Under the pieces are notes generated by a model. The model was not told the DNA's origin. It did no database searches and was given only the letters and a program-made list of their open reading frames with translations. Positions 35,206-44,259 of a DNA stretch of 64,000 nucleotides are shown here, piece by piece. Position numbers and translations under genes: made by a program. How positions within the stretch are numbered: position 1 is the first letter of the stretch; each line of letters opens with the position of its first letter. This DNA comes from Polaribacter sp. L3A8 (GTDB lineage Bacteria; Bacteroidota; Bacteroidia; Flavobacteriales; Flavobacteriaceae), in the NCBI RefSeq assembly GCF_009796785.1, contig NZ_CP047026.1, positions 3,702,501 to 3,766,500 on the forward strand, read 5' to 3'.

Positions 35206-35688
35206 TTATAAGTATCTGTTGTACCAACTTTCTTCAATAGGAATTTCCCAATTATGATCAAAATCTACCTTTGTGGTAATTAAGTTATCAAAAATGATGC
35301 TTTTTGCTGTTACAGCTTTATTTTTAAGTAACTTTTTAAAATCTTTTAGTTCTTTATATTGTACAAACTCACCTTGTTTAAAACAAGCATTCATTTTGTC
35401 TAACAATTCTACTTCGTATTCTTGTTGTAGGCCTAAGATAAAAGATACAGAAGCATCAATATCTGCATTTGTTAAAGAAGAGTTTTCATCATCAGCAAAA
35501 AGAACAATAAATCTGTTGTATAGAAATTGATAAGATGCTTTAAAATTTTCGTCATCCGATTTCCAGCTTTCGATAAAGGTTTTAATTTTATTTTCTAATC
35601 CTTCAATTTCGTTAGGATAAAATTTTCTGCTAGAAGGGTACACCCAAACTTTAGCATCATTAGTAATTATGGAATAATCTACAAACAT
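35206..35688 (-). CDS. Uncharacterised flavobacterial protein (often called ABC transporter ATPase)
   Basis: A 160-aa soluble protein starting MFVDYSIITNDAKVWVYPSS. Such proteins are often labelled ABC transporter ATPase in databases, but I see no Walker A, signature or Walker B motif, so that name is unsupported here. The sequence is mixed alpha/beta with an acidic C-terminal half. A longer frame reaching 35802 is rejected because it runs through the terminator (35725-35758) and the promoter of this gene. Confidence 0.7.
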   Translation of the reverse strand: MFVDYSIITNDAKVWVYPSSRKFYPNEIEGLENKIKTFIESWKSDDENFKASYQFLYNRFIVLFADDENSSLTNADIDASVSFILGLQQEYEVELLDKMNACFKQGEFVQYKELKDFKKLLKNKAVTAKSIIFDNLITTKVDFDHNWEIPIEESWYNRYL

Positions 35689-35707
35689 TTTTATATAATT
35701 TTCGTTG

Positions 35708-35734
35708 CAAAGATACAGAAAAGAAAAACCGCAA
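35708..35734 (-). promoter_or_regulatory. Bacteroidota promoter overlapping the upstream terminator
   Basis: On the minus strand TTG (35734-35732), a 16-nt spacer and TATCTTTG (35715-35708), 20 bp before the ATG at 35688. The TTG lies inside the hairpin of the preceding gene's terminator. Confidence 0.55.
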
Positions 35735-35758
35735 ATCAATTTATTAATTTGCGGTTTT
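35725..35758 (-). terminator. Terminator of the thioredoxin-like gene
   Basis: The 12-bp stem AAAACCGCAAAT with ATTTGCGGTTTT encloses a 10-nt loop, 22 bp after the stop. Confidence 0.85.
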
Positions 35759-35779
35759 AAAATTTTATTTTCTAGTAAA

Positions 35780-36391
35780 TTAAACTTCTTTTGCTTGTAC
35801 ACTTTTTGTTAGCTTAACAAAATCATCTTGTACACTTTGTCCTTTATTTTTGTTATACCAAACTTGTAAGTCTTGCTTAAATTCTGCATCTAAAGCACCA
35901 TGTTTGGCTTTGTAATCTGCAACCATTTGAGTAGCAATAGTTGGTCTTGGTCCCCAAGTATTTATTACATTATTATCTTTATCTAAGATAATTAATTTAG
36001 GAATAGATTTACCGCCGTTGGTTAAAAACAAATCCATTAACGCTTCATTGTCATCTCTTAAAACGAGTTTAAGTTTAATCAGTTCGTTTGCTTCTGCAAT
36101 TTTAGCAATTACAGGTAAATTTTGTGCAGCATCTCCACACCATCCTTCGGTAATAACCAACCACGTTTGTGGGTCTTCAATTTTTTTAATTTCTGTAATT
36201 GTTTCATCAGAAATTTTTATGGTTTTATCTAGTCGCTTCATTCTTTTGTCATTTAACATGCTGTAATTTGTTAAATCTTCAGATTGATTATGACCTGTAG
36301 CTTTTCCTTCTGCTAATAAATTGCTTACTAAAGCTCTAAATTCTAGATATGATAATGTGTTTTCTAAACTTTTTTTAATAATATTTTTCAT
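35780..36391 (-). CDS. Thioredoxin-like protein with a single active-site cysteine
   Basis: A 203-aa protein of the thioredoxin fold. The expected CxxC site reads WLVITEGWCGDAAQNLPVI, so only the first Cys is present and the second is replaced by Ala. This WCGDA form occurs across a Bacteroidota subgroup and suggests a monothiol reductase, sensor or non-redox role. No signal peptide is seen, so it is cytosolic. A GGAG sequence precedes the ATG, which is unusual in this phylum, and a -7 box lies at 36408-36415. Confidence 0.82.
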   Translation of the reverse strand: MKNIIKKSLENTLSYLEFRALVSNLLAEGKATGHNQSEDLTNYSMLNDKRMKRLDKTIKISDETITEIKKIEDPQTWLVITEGWCGDAAQNLPVIAKIAEANELIKLKLVLRDDNEALMDLFLTNGGKSIPKLIILDKDNNVINTWGPRPTIATQMVADYKAKHGALDAEFKQDLQVWYNKNKGQSVQDDFVKLTKSVQAKEV

Positions 36392-36407
36392 CTCCTAATA
36401 TTTTATA

Positions 36408-36415
36408 CAAAGGTA
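36408..36415 (-). promoter_or_regulatory. -7 box upstream of the thioredoxin-like gene
   Basis: The minus strand reads TACCTTTG, a TAnnTTTG match about 17 bp before the ATG. Confidence 0.42.
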
Positions 36416-36512
36416 TTTTTATTGATTAAAATATACTGTAACCTTTGTTACAAATGTGCTTTCTTTTAATCTTTTATGTAGACGAGAAAAAAGAAATACC
36501 TTACAAGCTTAT

Positions 36513-37463
36513 TTAAAGGAGTGCTTTTTTTAGGTTCGTAATAATGTCTTTTGTCATAGAAGTTAAATCAAATTGATGTTGCCAATTCCAATCTGTTCTT
36601 GCTTCAGAATCATCTATAGATGCTGGCCAACTATCTGCAATTTGTTGTCTAAAATCTGGTTGATAAGTTATCTTAAAATCTGGAATATGTTTTTTTATTT
36701 CTAATGCAATTTCTTCTGGCGTAAAGCTCATAGCAGCTAAATTATAGCCTGTTCTATTTTTTATATTCTTTGCATCAGTTTGCATTAACTCAATGGTAGC
36801 ATTAAGAGCATCATCTATATACATCATTGGTAATCTTGTTTTTTCTGATAAAAAACATTGATAAGTACCTTTTTCTATGGCATTAAAATAAATGTCTACC
36901 GCATAATCTGTTGTTCCGCCACCAGGTTTAGAGTTCCAAGAAATAACACCAGGGTATCTTAAACTTCTAACATCTACTCCAAATTTTTCATGGTAATAGT
37001 TACACCAAAATTCGCCCGCAACTTTACTAATACCATAAACTGTAGAAGGCTGCATAACTGTATTTTGAGGCGTATTCATTTTTGGAGTTTTAGGTCCAAA
37101 AACAGCAATAGAACTTGGCCAATATACTTGTTTAATATGTTTTTCTTTAGCTAAATCTAAAACAGCAAATAAAGAGTTCATATTTAAGTTCCAAGCTTTT
37201 TGTGGGTGTTGCTCTGCAGTAGCAGATAGCATAGCTGCTAATAAATAAACCTGCGTAACCTTGTGTTTTTTAATAGTTGTAAGTATTGTTTCTTTGTCAG
37301 TTGCATCAATAATTTCAAATGGACCAGAAGCCATCATTTTTTTATTGCCTTCTCTAATGTCAGAAGCAATTACATTATTGTTGCCATATAAAAGGCGAAG
37401 TTTCTGCGTCAATTCATTTCCTATTTGACCACTAGCTCCTAAAACCAAAATTATTTCACTCAT
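36513..37463 (-). CDS. NAD-dependent L-threonine 3-dehydrogenase of the extended SDR/epimerase type
   Basis: A 316-aa enzyme of the extended short-chain dehydrogenase family. The NAD loop ILVLGASGQIGNE is at the start, followed by PSSIAVFGP, the catalytic YGISK region and the segment PGVISWNSKPGGGTTDYAVD. That last block is a mark of the SDR-type threonine dehydrogenases described in Flavobacterium frigidimaris, which convert L-threonine to 2-amino-3-ketobutyrate. A general nucleoside-sugar epimerase is the alternative. The ATG at 37463 is chosen; a longer frame starts ten codons upstream. A -7 box is at 37491-37498. Confidence 0.85.
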   Translation of the reverse strand: MSEIILVLGASGQIGNELTQKLRLLYGNNNVIASDIREGNKKMMASGPFEIIDATDKETILTTIKKHKVTQVYLLAAMLSATAEQHPQKAWNLNMNSLFAVLDLAKEKHIKQVYWPSSIAVFGPKTPKMNTPQNTVMQPSTVYGISKVAGEFWCNYYHEKFGVDVRSLRYPGVISWNSKPGGGTTDYAVDIYFNAIEKGTYQCFLSEKTRLPMMYIDDALNATIELMQTDAKNIKNRTGYNLAAMSFTPEEIALEIKKHIPDFKITYQPDFRQQIADSWPASIDDSEARTDWNWQHQFDLTSMTKDIITNLKKALL

Positions 37464-37490
37464 ATTTTTAAAATGTGATTTTAATAAAAA

Positions 37491-37498
37491 CAAAGGTA
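37491..37498 (-). promoter_or_regulatory. -7 box upstream of the threonine dehydrogenase-like gene
   Basis: The minus strand reads TACCTTTG, 28 bp before the ATG. No clear TTG lies at the -33 position. Confidence 0.42.
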
Positions 37499-37637
37499 CT
37501 TAATTTTGTTATTCGTAAAATATTTTACGTAAAATAATTATTCAATAATTTAAAGCTTGTAAATAAGCATATTGTTACAATTTTCTTAAATACATGCTAG
37601 ATGCTCTTAAAATGTGTATTTTTACCACTTATTATAT

Positions 37638-38288
37638 ATGGTCGTGAAACAATTAATGTACTTATTGCTGTTTGTAGTTTTATTTTCTTGTGGAAATAAG
37701 AAGACAGAAACTCTTAAAACAGATAAAGAAAAACCTAAATTAAGTATTGCTAAACAACATGTTGCTTTGGTAAATGTAAAACCTACTTATGAAAAAGAAG
37801 TAGAAAATTGGCAAGAGTTAAAATCGGTAAAAGCATTTATACAAAAATTCGAAAAAGTATCTCCTAACGAGGCTTTAAGTAATGCTTTAGAACTAAGAGA
37901 TTTGGTTGTAAGTTTAAAAGATAGCGTAAAACCAACGCTTTTTGATAATAAGCCTTTCCAAACAAGAGTAAATGTACTACATAATGAAGTACTTCGTTTG
38001 GCAGATTTAACCTTTATACCTGCCATTACATCAGAAGAAGTTAATTTGCAAGTAGATAAAACAATAACAGCTTTTTCGTCTGTAAATTCAAAAATAAATA
38101 GCATACTGGCTAAAAAATCTTTTGAAGATGCCATAGATATCGAAATCGATTATATTGGAATAGATTCTACAAAAATAGATAGTATTTCTAAAAAATCTAT
38201 CAATATAAAAAGGAAAGAAGATTCCTTAGAAAAGAGTGATCGAAATAAAGAGATACATCGAGAAATGAAACCAATAACAAGAGAATAA
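37638..38288 (+). CDS. Uncharacterised lipoprotein
   Basis: A 216-aa protein with signal sequence KQLMYLLLFVVLFSCGNKK, a lipobox Cys and a charged, mainly helical mature part. A region near residue 60 reads ENWQELKSVKAFIQKFEKVS, and the C-terminus is Lys/Arg/Glu-rich. No family is recognised. A GTG at 37614 would lengthen the N-terminus by eight residues; the ATG at 37638 suits the signal better. The next lipoprotein gene begins one base after its stop, so the two probably form an operon. Confidence 0.72.
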   Translation: MVVKQLMYLLLFVVLFSCGNKKTETLKTDKEKPKLSIAKQHVALVNVKPTYEKEVENWQELKSVKAFIQKFEKVSPNEALSNALELRDLVVSLKDSVKPTLFDNKPFQTRVNVLHNEVLRLADLTFIPAITSEEVNLQVDKTITAFSSVNSKINSILAKKSFEDAIDIEIDYIGIDSTKIDSISKKSINIKRKEDSLEKSDRNKEIHREMKPITRE

Positions 38289-38289
38289 A

Positions 38290-38811
38290 ATGAGAATATT
38301 TTTTTTCTTTTGTATGTTAATCTTTTCTTTTTTTGGATGTAGTCCTGCAAAAAAAGTTACAACAATTAAAAGTGTGTCAACTATAAAGGTAGAAGTAAAC
38401 ACTTTGTTAGATAATTGGCACAAAGCCGCTTCAGAAGCAGATTACAAAGGTTATTTTGGTGCAATGGATAGCGTTTCTGTTTTTATAGGGACAGATGCTA
38501 CAGAAAATTGGAATAAAACGGAATTTGCAAGTTTTAGTAAACCTTTTTTTAACAAAGGTAAAGCTTGGTCTTTTAAACCTCTAGAAAGAAATGTTTACGT
38601 AAGTGAGCAAAGAAATTTTGTATGGTTTGATGAATTGTTAGATACTTGGATGGGAACTTGCAGAGGTTCTGGTGTTTTAGAGAAAAAGCAGAATATTTGG
38701 AAAATTAAACACTATGTTTTATCTGTAGAAATACCTAATAATAATGTTCAGGCGGTGATTAAAGCAAAGAAAAAAAGTGATTCTATTTTTTTAACTAGGT
38801 TTCATAACTAG
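38290..38811 (+). CDS. SnoaL/NTF2-like lipoprotein
   Basis: A 173-aa exported protein. The signal MRIFFFFCMLIFSFFGC ends in a lipobox Cys. The mature domain (LLDNWHKAASEADYKGYFGA, FIGTDATENWNK, LEKKQNIWKIKHYVLSVEIP) matches the SnoaL-3/nuclear transport factor 2-like fold, which covers many small enzymes and binding proteins. No specific activity can be assigned. It starts one base after the preceding lipoprotein gene and ends before the 27-bp inverted repeat at 38846-38908. Confidence 0.82.
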   Translation: MRIFFFFCMLIFSFFGCSPAKKVTTIKSVSTIKVEVNTLLDNWHKAASEADYKGYFGAMDSVSVFIGTDATENWNKTEFASFSKPFFNKGKAWSFKPLERNVYVSEQRNFVWFDELLDTWMGTCRGSGVLEKKQNIWKIKHYVLSVEIPNNNVQAVIKAKKKSDSIFLTRFHN

Positions 38812-38828
38812 TATTAGAAGCTATTTCC

Positions 38829-38925
38829 TGCTTTCGCTACTCGCTTTTTTTAGGTTATTTCGAGTAAATTTTTCATTCTTCAAAATTTACTCGAAATAAC
38901 CTAAAAAAGAGCTCAAACACGCCGT
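38829..38925. repeat. Dispersed hairpin repeat, copy 2, with 27-bp perfect stem
   Basis: CTTTCGCTACTCGCTTTTT is followed by a 27-bp perfect inverted repeat (38846-38872 with 38882-38908, 9-nt loop), then GAGCTCAAACACGCCG. The outer sequences resemble copy 1 at 20330-20425. The stem also has A and T runs, so it can act as a bidirectional terminator between the convergent lipoprotein and recX genes. Confidence 0.65.
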
Positions 38926-38983
38926 TCTATCAGGGCTAAACTAGTTTGCTAGCTTTTAGTAATTATTTTACACCAATAGAAAA

Positions 38984-39457
38984 TTAAGAAACTACTTCTG
39001 CAACCACTTTAAAAATCAACTCATTTTCAAAGCCTTTTCTCATTAAAAAATCGATGAGCTTTTTCTTTCTTTTGTAAATATTAGGTTCAGAAATTACATT
39101 GTTTCTGTTTTCTGTAATTCTGTAAATTGTTTCTAAATATTCATTTTCATCAATTTCTTTTAAAGCTGTTTTAATGTTGTATGCAGAAATGTCTCTAAAC
39201 TTTAACTCTCTAACAATACGTTGTTTTCCCCAAGATTTAATTCTAAATTTTCCACGAGCATAACTTTTAGCAAAACGTTCTTCATTTAAAAAGTTGTCTT
39301 TCATTAAACTTAAAAGAATCATTTCTCTGGCTTCTGGGATTAAATTGTATTCATACATTTTTTGCTCCACTTCTTTGTGGCTTCTATCTTGGTAAACGCA
39401 GTAGTTTTCTAACTTTCGTTTTATTTCATCAACAGTAAAAGACTTCTTTTTTATCAT
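38984..39457 (-). CDS. recX: Regulatory protein RecX
   Basis: A 157-aa helical protein that in other bacteria binds RecA filaments and limits their activity. It has the three-helix repeat pattern of RecX, with KLENYCVYQDRSHKEVEQKM, then LMKDNFLNEERFAKSYARGK and RIKSWGKQRIVRELKFRDIS, and a basic C-terminal repeat. recA is not in the window. The convergent lipoprotein gene is separated by the long hairpin repeat. Confidence 0.92.
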   Translation of the reverse strand: MIKKKSFTVDEIKRKLENYCVYQDRSHKEVEQKMYEYNLIPEAREMILLSLMKDNFLNEERFAKSYARGKFRIKSWGKQRIVRELKFRDISAYNIKTALKEIDENEYLETIYRITENRNNVISEPNIYKRKKKLIDFLMRKGFENELIFKVVAEVVS

Positions 39458-39472
39458 TAGGTCTAAAATACA

Positions 39473-39507
39473 AAAAGAGATGAAATTATATGAATCTCAT
39501 CTCTTTT
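39473..39507 (-). terminator. Terminator of the efflux operon
   Basis: AAAAGAGATGA pairs with TCATCTCTTTT (11-bp stem, 13-nt loop), 25 bp beyond the stop of the RND permease gene. Confidence 0.82.
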
Positions 39508-39531
39508 ATTATAAAAATATATGCTTAAAAT

Positions 39532-42500
39532 TTAGATTTGATTTTTCTTATCTATTCTTTGATCTGTATTAAAAACTTCTTCAGTAATCATCTTTTTAGG
39601 AGATGTTTTGCTTTTTAACCACATTTTAAATAATGTAATTAGATAAAATAGAATAGGTACAACAATTAAGGTTAAGAAGGTTGCTATTAATAAACCATAA
39701 ATAACTGTCCATGCTAAAGGTCCCCAGAAAACTACGTTATCTCCTCCAAAATATATATGAGGGTTAAACTCTGTAAATAAGCTAAAGAAGTCTATGTTTA
39801 AACCAATTGCTAAAGGAATTAAACCTAAAATAGTAGTAATTGCTGTTAATAATACCGGTCTTAAACGTGCTCTACCAGCTCTTACAATAGTTTCGAATAA
39901 TGTTTCTTTATCTAAAAAATCATCCTCTTCTAAATCTAATTCACCTTTCTTTCTATCTATTAATAACTGAGCGTAATCTAACAGTACAACTCCGTTGTTT
40001 ACAACAATTCCTGCTAACGATATAATACCCATCATGGTCATCATAATCACAAAAGAACTACCAGAAATAACAATTCCTCCAAAAACTCCAATAAAGCTTA
40101 AGAAAATGGCAATCATTATAATTCCGGGTTTAGAAACCGAGTTAAATTGGAAAATTAAAATAAAGAAAATTAACGCCAATCCAGTAAAAAATGCACCAAC
40201 TAAGAATAACATTTGTTTGTTTTGCTCTTCTAACTGACCTGTATAATCAATTTTAATTCCTTTTGGTAAATTTTTAAAGTTTTTCATTTCTTCTCTAATT
40301 TTACCAACAACAGCACCAGCATCTGTTTCTCCTGGAGCTAAAGCAGAATAAACGGTAACAACTCTTCTTACATCTTTGTGTTTAATGGCACTAAAACCAG
40401 AGTTGTTTTTTTGTGTTGCCACAGTAGAAACCGGAATCTCTTTTATTTTACCAGAAGCCATGTCTCTAAATATAATGTTTTGGTTAAAAAGGGCACTTGT
40501 ATTGTACCTGTCTTCTTTATTAAAACGAACATAGATGTCAAAATCATCTCCATCTTCTTTGTAGACACCTGCTTTGTTTCCAAAAATAGAAGCTCTTAAT
40601 TGTGATCCTACTTGACCTGTAGAAACGCCTAATTCGCCAGCTTTTTTCCTGTCTACCAAAACTTCCATTCCTGGTTTGTCTCTGTTTACATCAATCTTTA
40701 ATTCATCAATACCAGAAATGCTTTTTGTGTTGATAAAATCTCGCATTCTTTGAGCTGTATGAATTAATTCTGCATAATCATCTCCTTCAATTTCAATATT
40801 AATAGGAGAACCAACTGGTGGTCCGTTTGCATCTTTTTCAACAGAAATTAAAACTCCAGGATAAATACCAACCAAAGCAGTTTGTACTTTCTGACGCATT
40901 AATTCACTATCTAGGCCTCTTCTATATTTGTATTCTCTCATAGAGGCGGTTACTTTTCCTTTGTGAGGCATTTCTGCAGCAGAACCACCATCGGTTTGTG
41001 GGTTTCCTGCTCCTTCACCTACTTGAGAAACTAAACTTTCTACCATAAAATTATAGTCACCGTCCATATATTCATCACTATATAAAACGTCGGCTACATT
41101 TTTTTCAATCAATTTAGTAATCGAATTTGTTTTTTGAATATCTGTACCTTCGGGATATTCTATGTAAACAATTATTTGGTTTGGCTTGTTGTCTGGAAAA
41201 AATTCTACTTTGGTTCTTTGTGTATCTAAAGACCAACCAAAAGCCATAAATGATGCAATTAGTAAAACAAAAGTAAGAATAACCAAAGCGTAAGGTCTTT
41301 TACCAGATAAAGCTTTTCTCAGTCTAATTTCGTACCAAGCCTCTAATTTAGGTAACACTTTATTTTGAAAACTATTTGCCCAACCTCTTAAGAATAATCG
41401 GTAAGCCCATAACATAATTGCTGTAAAAATTATTAGTGTACCTAAAGCACTATAAGTACCACCTAATAGTAAAATAAGAACACCTATTACAGTCATTACA
41501 CTTGTAATCATTACAATTTTTTTAATTGGCATATCTGCATCTTCTACACTCATAAACTGAGAAACCAATACCGAGTTAAAGAAAATGGCAACTAATAAAG
41601 AAGAGCCTAAAACGGTAGATAATGTGATTGGTAATAAAACCATAAAATCTCCCATAACTCCAGGCCACAAGCCTAAAGGAATAAACGCGGCAACAGTAGT
41701 TGCAGTAGAAATGATAATAGGAAAAGCAATTTCGCTAATTCCTTTTTTAGCAGCTTCAATCCTGTTCATTCCTTCTTCATCCATTAATCGATATACGTTT
41801 TCTACAACTACAATTCCGTTATCAACCAACATTCCAAGTCCCATAATTAATCCGAAAAGAATCATGGTATTCATGGTGTAGCCTAATAAATTTAAGATCA
41901 TTAAAGACATAAACATAGACATTGGTATTGCAAAACCAACAAAGACAGCGTTTTTAAACCCTAAGAAAAACATTAAAACAACTACTACTAAAATAACACC
42001 AAAAATAATATTGTTAACTAAATCGTCTACTTGACCAATAGTTTTAGAAGATTGATCGTTAACAATTTTAACGGTTAAGTCTTTAGGAAAATGATTTGCA
42101 ATTGCTTCGTTTACAATTCCTTGTATTTGTTCTGATGCCGCAACCATGTTTTCTCCAGCTCTTTTTTTAACGTCTAGCATTACAACAGGTTTTCCTTTTT
42201 CTCTAGCAAAGGTTGTTTTGTCTTTGTCTTTAAAGGCAACAGTAGCTACATCTTTTAAGTAAATAGGATTGTTAAATTCAGACTTAATTACAAAGTCTTC
42301 TAAAGCAGCAGGTTTATCAATTTCTCCAATAATTCTAACCGTTCTTCTTTGTCCGCTTGTAATAAAGTTACCTGCAGACATGGTTACGTTTCCGTTGCTA
42401 ATTGCAGAGGTAATATCGTTAAAACTCACTTTTGCAGCCATCATTTTATAAATGTCTACAGCAACTTCTACTTCTTTTTCTTGGGCTCCACGAATATCAG

Positions 42501-43065
42501 CTTTCTTAATTTCTGCTAAATCTTCAATTTCATCTTGTAAATATTCTCCAAATTCTTTTAGCTTGTAGACAGGGTAATCACCAGAAATGTTAATATTTAA
42601 GATAGGTACCTCTTCAGACATACTTAAATTAAAAACATTAGGTTCAATTTTAGCGCCATTAAATGTAGGCCAATCTTCACTTGATGTTTCTGTAGATAGC
42701 TCGTCTTTAATTTTCTGTTTAGCAAGTTCTACAGATATGTTTTCATCAAACTCAACAACAACCATAGAGTAATCTTCTTGAGATGTAGAGGTAACTTCTA
42801 CCACATTACTCACTGTTTTTACTTTATCTTCTATAGGATCTGTAATTAGTTTTTCTATATCTTCTGCTGTATTACCAGGGTAAATAGTGCTAATGTATAT
42901 TTTGGTTTCTTTTACCTCTGGGAAGTTTTCTCTAGCCATGCTTAAATAAGCAGAAATACCATAGAAAAATAATACAGCCATTATTACATAAATGGTTGTT
43001 TTATTATGAATTGCCCAAGAGGATAATTTAAACTCTTTATCGACTTGTTTTTTTTGTTTTGTCAT
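39532..43065 (-). CDS. RND efflux transporter permease (AcrB/HAE1-like)
   Basis: An 1177-aa inner-membrane proton-driven pump. The N-terminal membrane segment is followed by the porter-domain motif FPEVKETKIYISTIYPGNTA, a second large loop, and the hydrophobic blocks with FGLIMGLGMLVDNGIVVVEN (the conserved Asp set of TM4) and RPVLLTAITTILGLIPLAIG. It is about 120 residues longer than E. coli AcrB. The adaptor and TolC genes follow upstream in the same operon. Substrates cannot be told from the sequence. Confidence 0.93.
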   Translation of the reverse strand: MTKQKKQVDKEFKLSSWAIHNKTTIYVIMAVLFFYGISAYLSMARENFPEVKETKIYISTIYPGNTAEDIEKLITDPIEDKVKTVSNVVEVTSTSQEDYSMVVVEFDENISVELAKQKIKDELSTETSSEDWPTFNGAKIEPNVFNLSMSEEVPILNINISGDYPVYKLKEFGEYLQDEIEDLAEIKKADIRGAQEKEVEVAVDIYKMMAAKVSFNDITSAISNGNVTMSAGNFITSGQRRTVRIIGEIDKPAALEDFVIKSEFNNPIYLKDVATVAFKDKDKTTFAREKGKPVVMLDVKKRAGENMVAASEQIQGIVNEAIANHFPKDLTVKIVNDQSSKTIGQVDDLVNNIIFGVILVVVVLMFFLGFKNAVFVGFAIPMSMFMSLMILNLLGYTMNTMILFGLIMGLGMLVDNGIVVVENVYRLMDEEGMNRIEAAKKGISEIAFPIIISTATTVAAFIPLGLWPGVMGDFMVLLPITLSTVLGSSLLVAIFFNSVLVSQFMSVEDADMPIKKIVMITSVMTVIGVLILLLGGTYSALGTLIIFTAIMLWAYRLFLRGWANSFQNKVLPKLEAWYEIRLRKALSGKRPYALVILTFVLLIASFMAFGWSLDTQRTKVEFFPDNKPNQIIVYIEYPEGTDIQKTNSITKLIEKNVADVLYSDEYMDGDYNFMVESLVSQVGEGAGNPQTDGGSAAEMPHKGKVTASMREYKYRRGLDSELMRQKVQTALVGIYPGVLISVEKDANGPPVGSPINIEIEGDDYAELIHTAQRMRDFINTKSISGIDELKIDVNRDKPGMEVLVDRKKAGELGVSTGQVGSQLRASIFGNKAGVYKEDGDDFDIYVRFNKEDRYNTSALFNQNIIFRDMASGKIKEIPVSTVATQKNNSGFSAIKHKDVRRVVTVYSALAPGETDAGAVVGKIREEMKNFKNLPKGIKIDYTGQLEEQNKQMLFLVGAFFTGLALIFFILIFQFNSVSKPGIIMIAIFLSFIGVFGGIVISGSSFVIMMTMMGIISLAGIVVNNGVVLLDYAQLLIDRKKGELDLEEDDFLDKETLFETIVRAGRARLRPVLLTAITTILGLIPLAIGLNIDFFSLFTEFNPHIYFGGDNVVFWGPLAWTVIYGLLIATFLTLIVVPILFYLITLFKMWLKSKTSPKKMITEEVFNTDQRIDKKNQI

Positions 43066-43076
43066 CCTTAATATTT

Positions 43077-44249
43077 TTATTTATTGATAACTTTTACTGT
43101 TTGTCCGTTGTTTACACTACGTGCCCCTTCTTTAATAATTTCTGTGCCAACGGTTAAGTTTTCTAAAACTTCAATAAAATTTCCTTGTGTTTTACCTGTT
43201 TTAATAACAACTCTTTCTGCAATTGCTTCGTTGTCTGAGTTTTTACCTTTTATGACATATACAAATTGTTCTCCGTTTGCATTTTCAGATATAATACTTT
43301 GCGGAATTAAAACAGCGTTAGCGTCAGTATAATCGTTAATTTGAAGTTTTGCGGTTAAATTTGGTTTTACATTGCCATTTTTATTTGTAACAGGTACTTC
43401 AATTTTAAAAGATCTATTATTAGGGTTGATAAAACTACCAACTTGTCTAATACTGCTATTTAAACTTGTGCCAAGTACCGGAAATTCTATTTTTACCTCT
43501 TTGTTTTTTTGAACACTTGTAATATATCTTTCAGGCACTTCTGCCTCTACATACATGTTGTTAAGATTTACAATTCTAAAAACTTCAGATCCTTGACCAG
43601 GAGCAATAACGGTTCCTGCTTCCTTCATAACATCATCTATAACACCAGAAAAAGGTGCTCTTATAGATGCTTTTGTTTGTTGACTTTTTAGTTGTTTTAA
43701 AGAGTTAACTTGAGATTGATAACTTGTTTTTGTTTGTAAAAACTCAATTTCTGAACCTATTTTTTGCTCCCATAAACGTTTTTGACGTTCAAAAGTTGTT
43801 TTAGCTAATTGGGTAGTACCTTCTAATTGTGCTACTTGGCTGCTTAAACCACCATCATCTATAGTTGCTAATAATTGTCCTTTACTAACCTTTTGTCCTT
43901 CTTTAACATATACTCTTTTTAAAATACCTGACATTTCTGGGTAAATTAAAATGTTTTGTTTTGTTTTTACATTTCCCTGAATTTCTAAATAGTGATTAAA
44001 AACTTCTTCTTTTACTGTGATGGTGGTAATTAAAGGAAGTTTTTTGATGGTGTCTTTTTTAGAAATAGCTGCGTTTATAGCTTCTAAATCTACATTTATA
44101 GCTTCTAAATTTGCTGTAATTTCTTTCTTTTTAGCTGTTAACTCCTTTAAATTTCCTGTAGCAACTATATCTGCCACAGAAGTTGTTTTTTCTTCTCCAC
44201 AAGAAATTAAAACAAGTGTAATTACTAATAATGAATATATTTTTCTCAT
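43077..44249 (-). CDS. RND efflux periplasmic adaptor (membrane fusion protein)
   Basis: A 390-aa lipoprotein with signal MRKIYSLLVITLVLISCGEE. A coiled-coil region (residues 30-65) precedes the biotinyl-like hairpin motif (QGNVKTKQNILIYPEMSGIL and ATIDDGG) and the beta-barrel and membrane-proximal domains of HlyD/AcrA-type adaptors. It links the inner-membrane RND pump to the outer-membrane channel. It lies 11 bp before the RND gene and 10 bp after the TolC gene. Confidence 0.92.
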   Translation of the reverse strand: MRKIYSLLVITLVLISCGEEKTTSVADIVATGNLKELTAKKKEITANLEAINVDLEAINAAISKKDTIKKLPLITTITVKEEVFNHYLEIQGNVKTKQNILIYPEMSGILKRVYVKEGQKVSKGQLLATIDDGGLSSQVAQLEGTTQLAKTTFERQKRLWEQKIGSEIEFLQTKTSYQSQVNSLKQLKSQQTKASIRAPFSGVIDDVMKEAGTVIAPGQGSEVFRIVNLNNMYVEAEVPERYITSVQKNKEVKIEFPVLGTSLNSSIRQVGSFINPNNRSFKIEVPVTNKNGNVKPNLTAKLQINDYTDANAVLIPQSIISENANGEQFVYVIKGKNSDNEAIAERVVIKTGKTQGNFIEVLENLTVGTEIIKEGARSVNNGQTVKVINK

Positions 44250-44259
44250 CGTTTGGTTA

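Noticed and set aside
35689..35802. 38-codon N-terminal extension of the uncharacterised protein
   Set aside because: It passes through the terminator of the upstream gene and the promoter of this gene.
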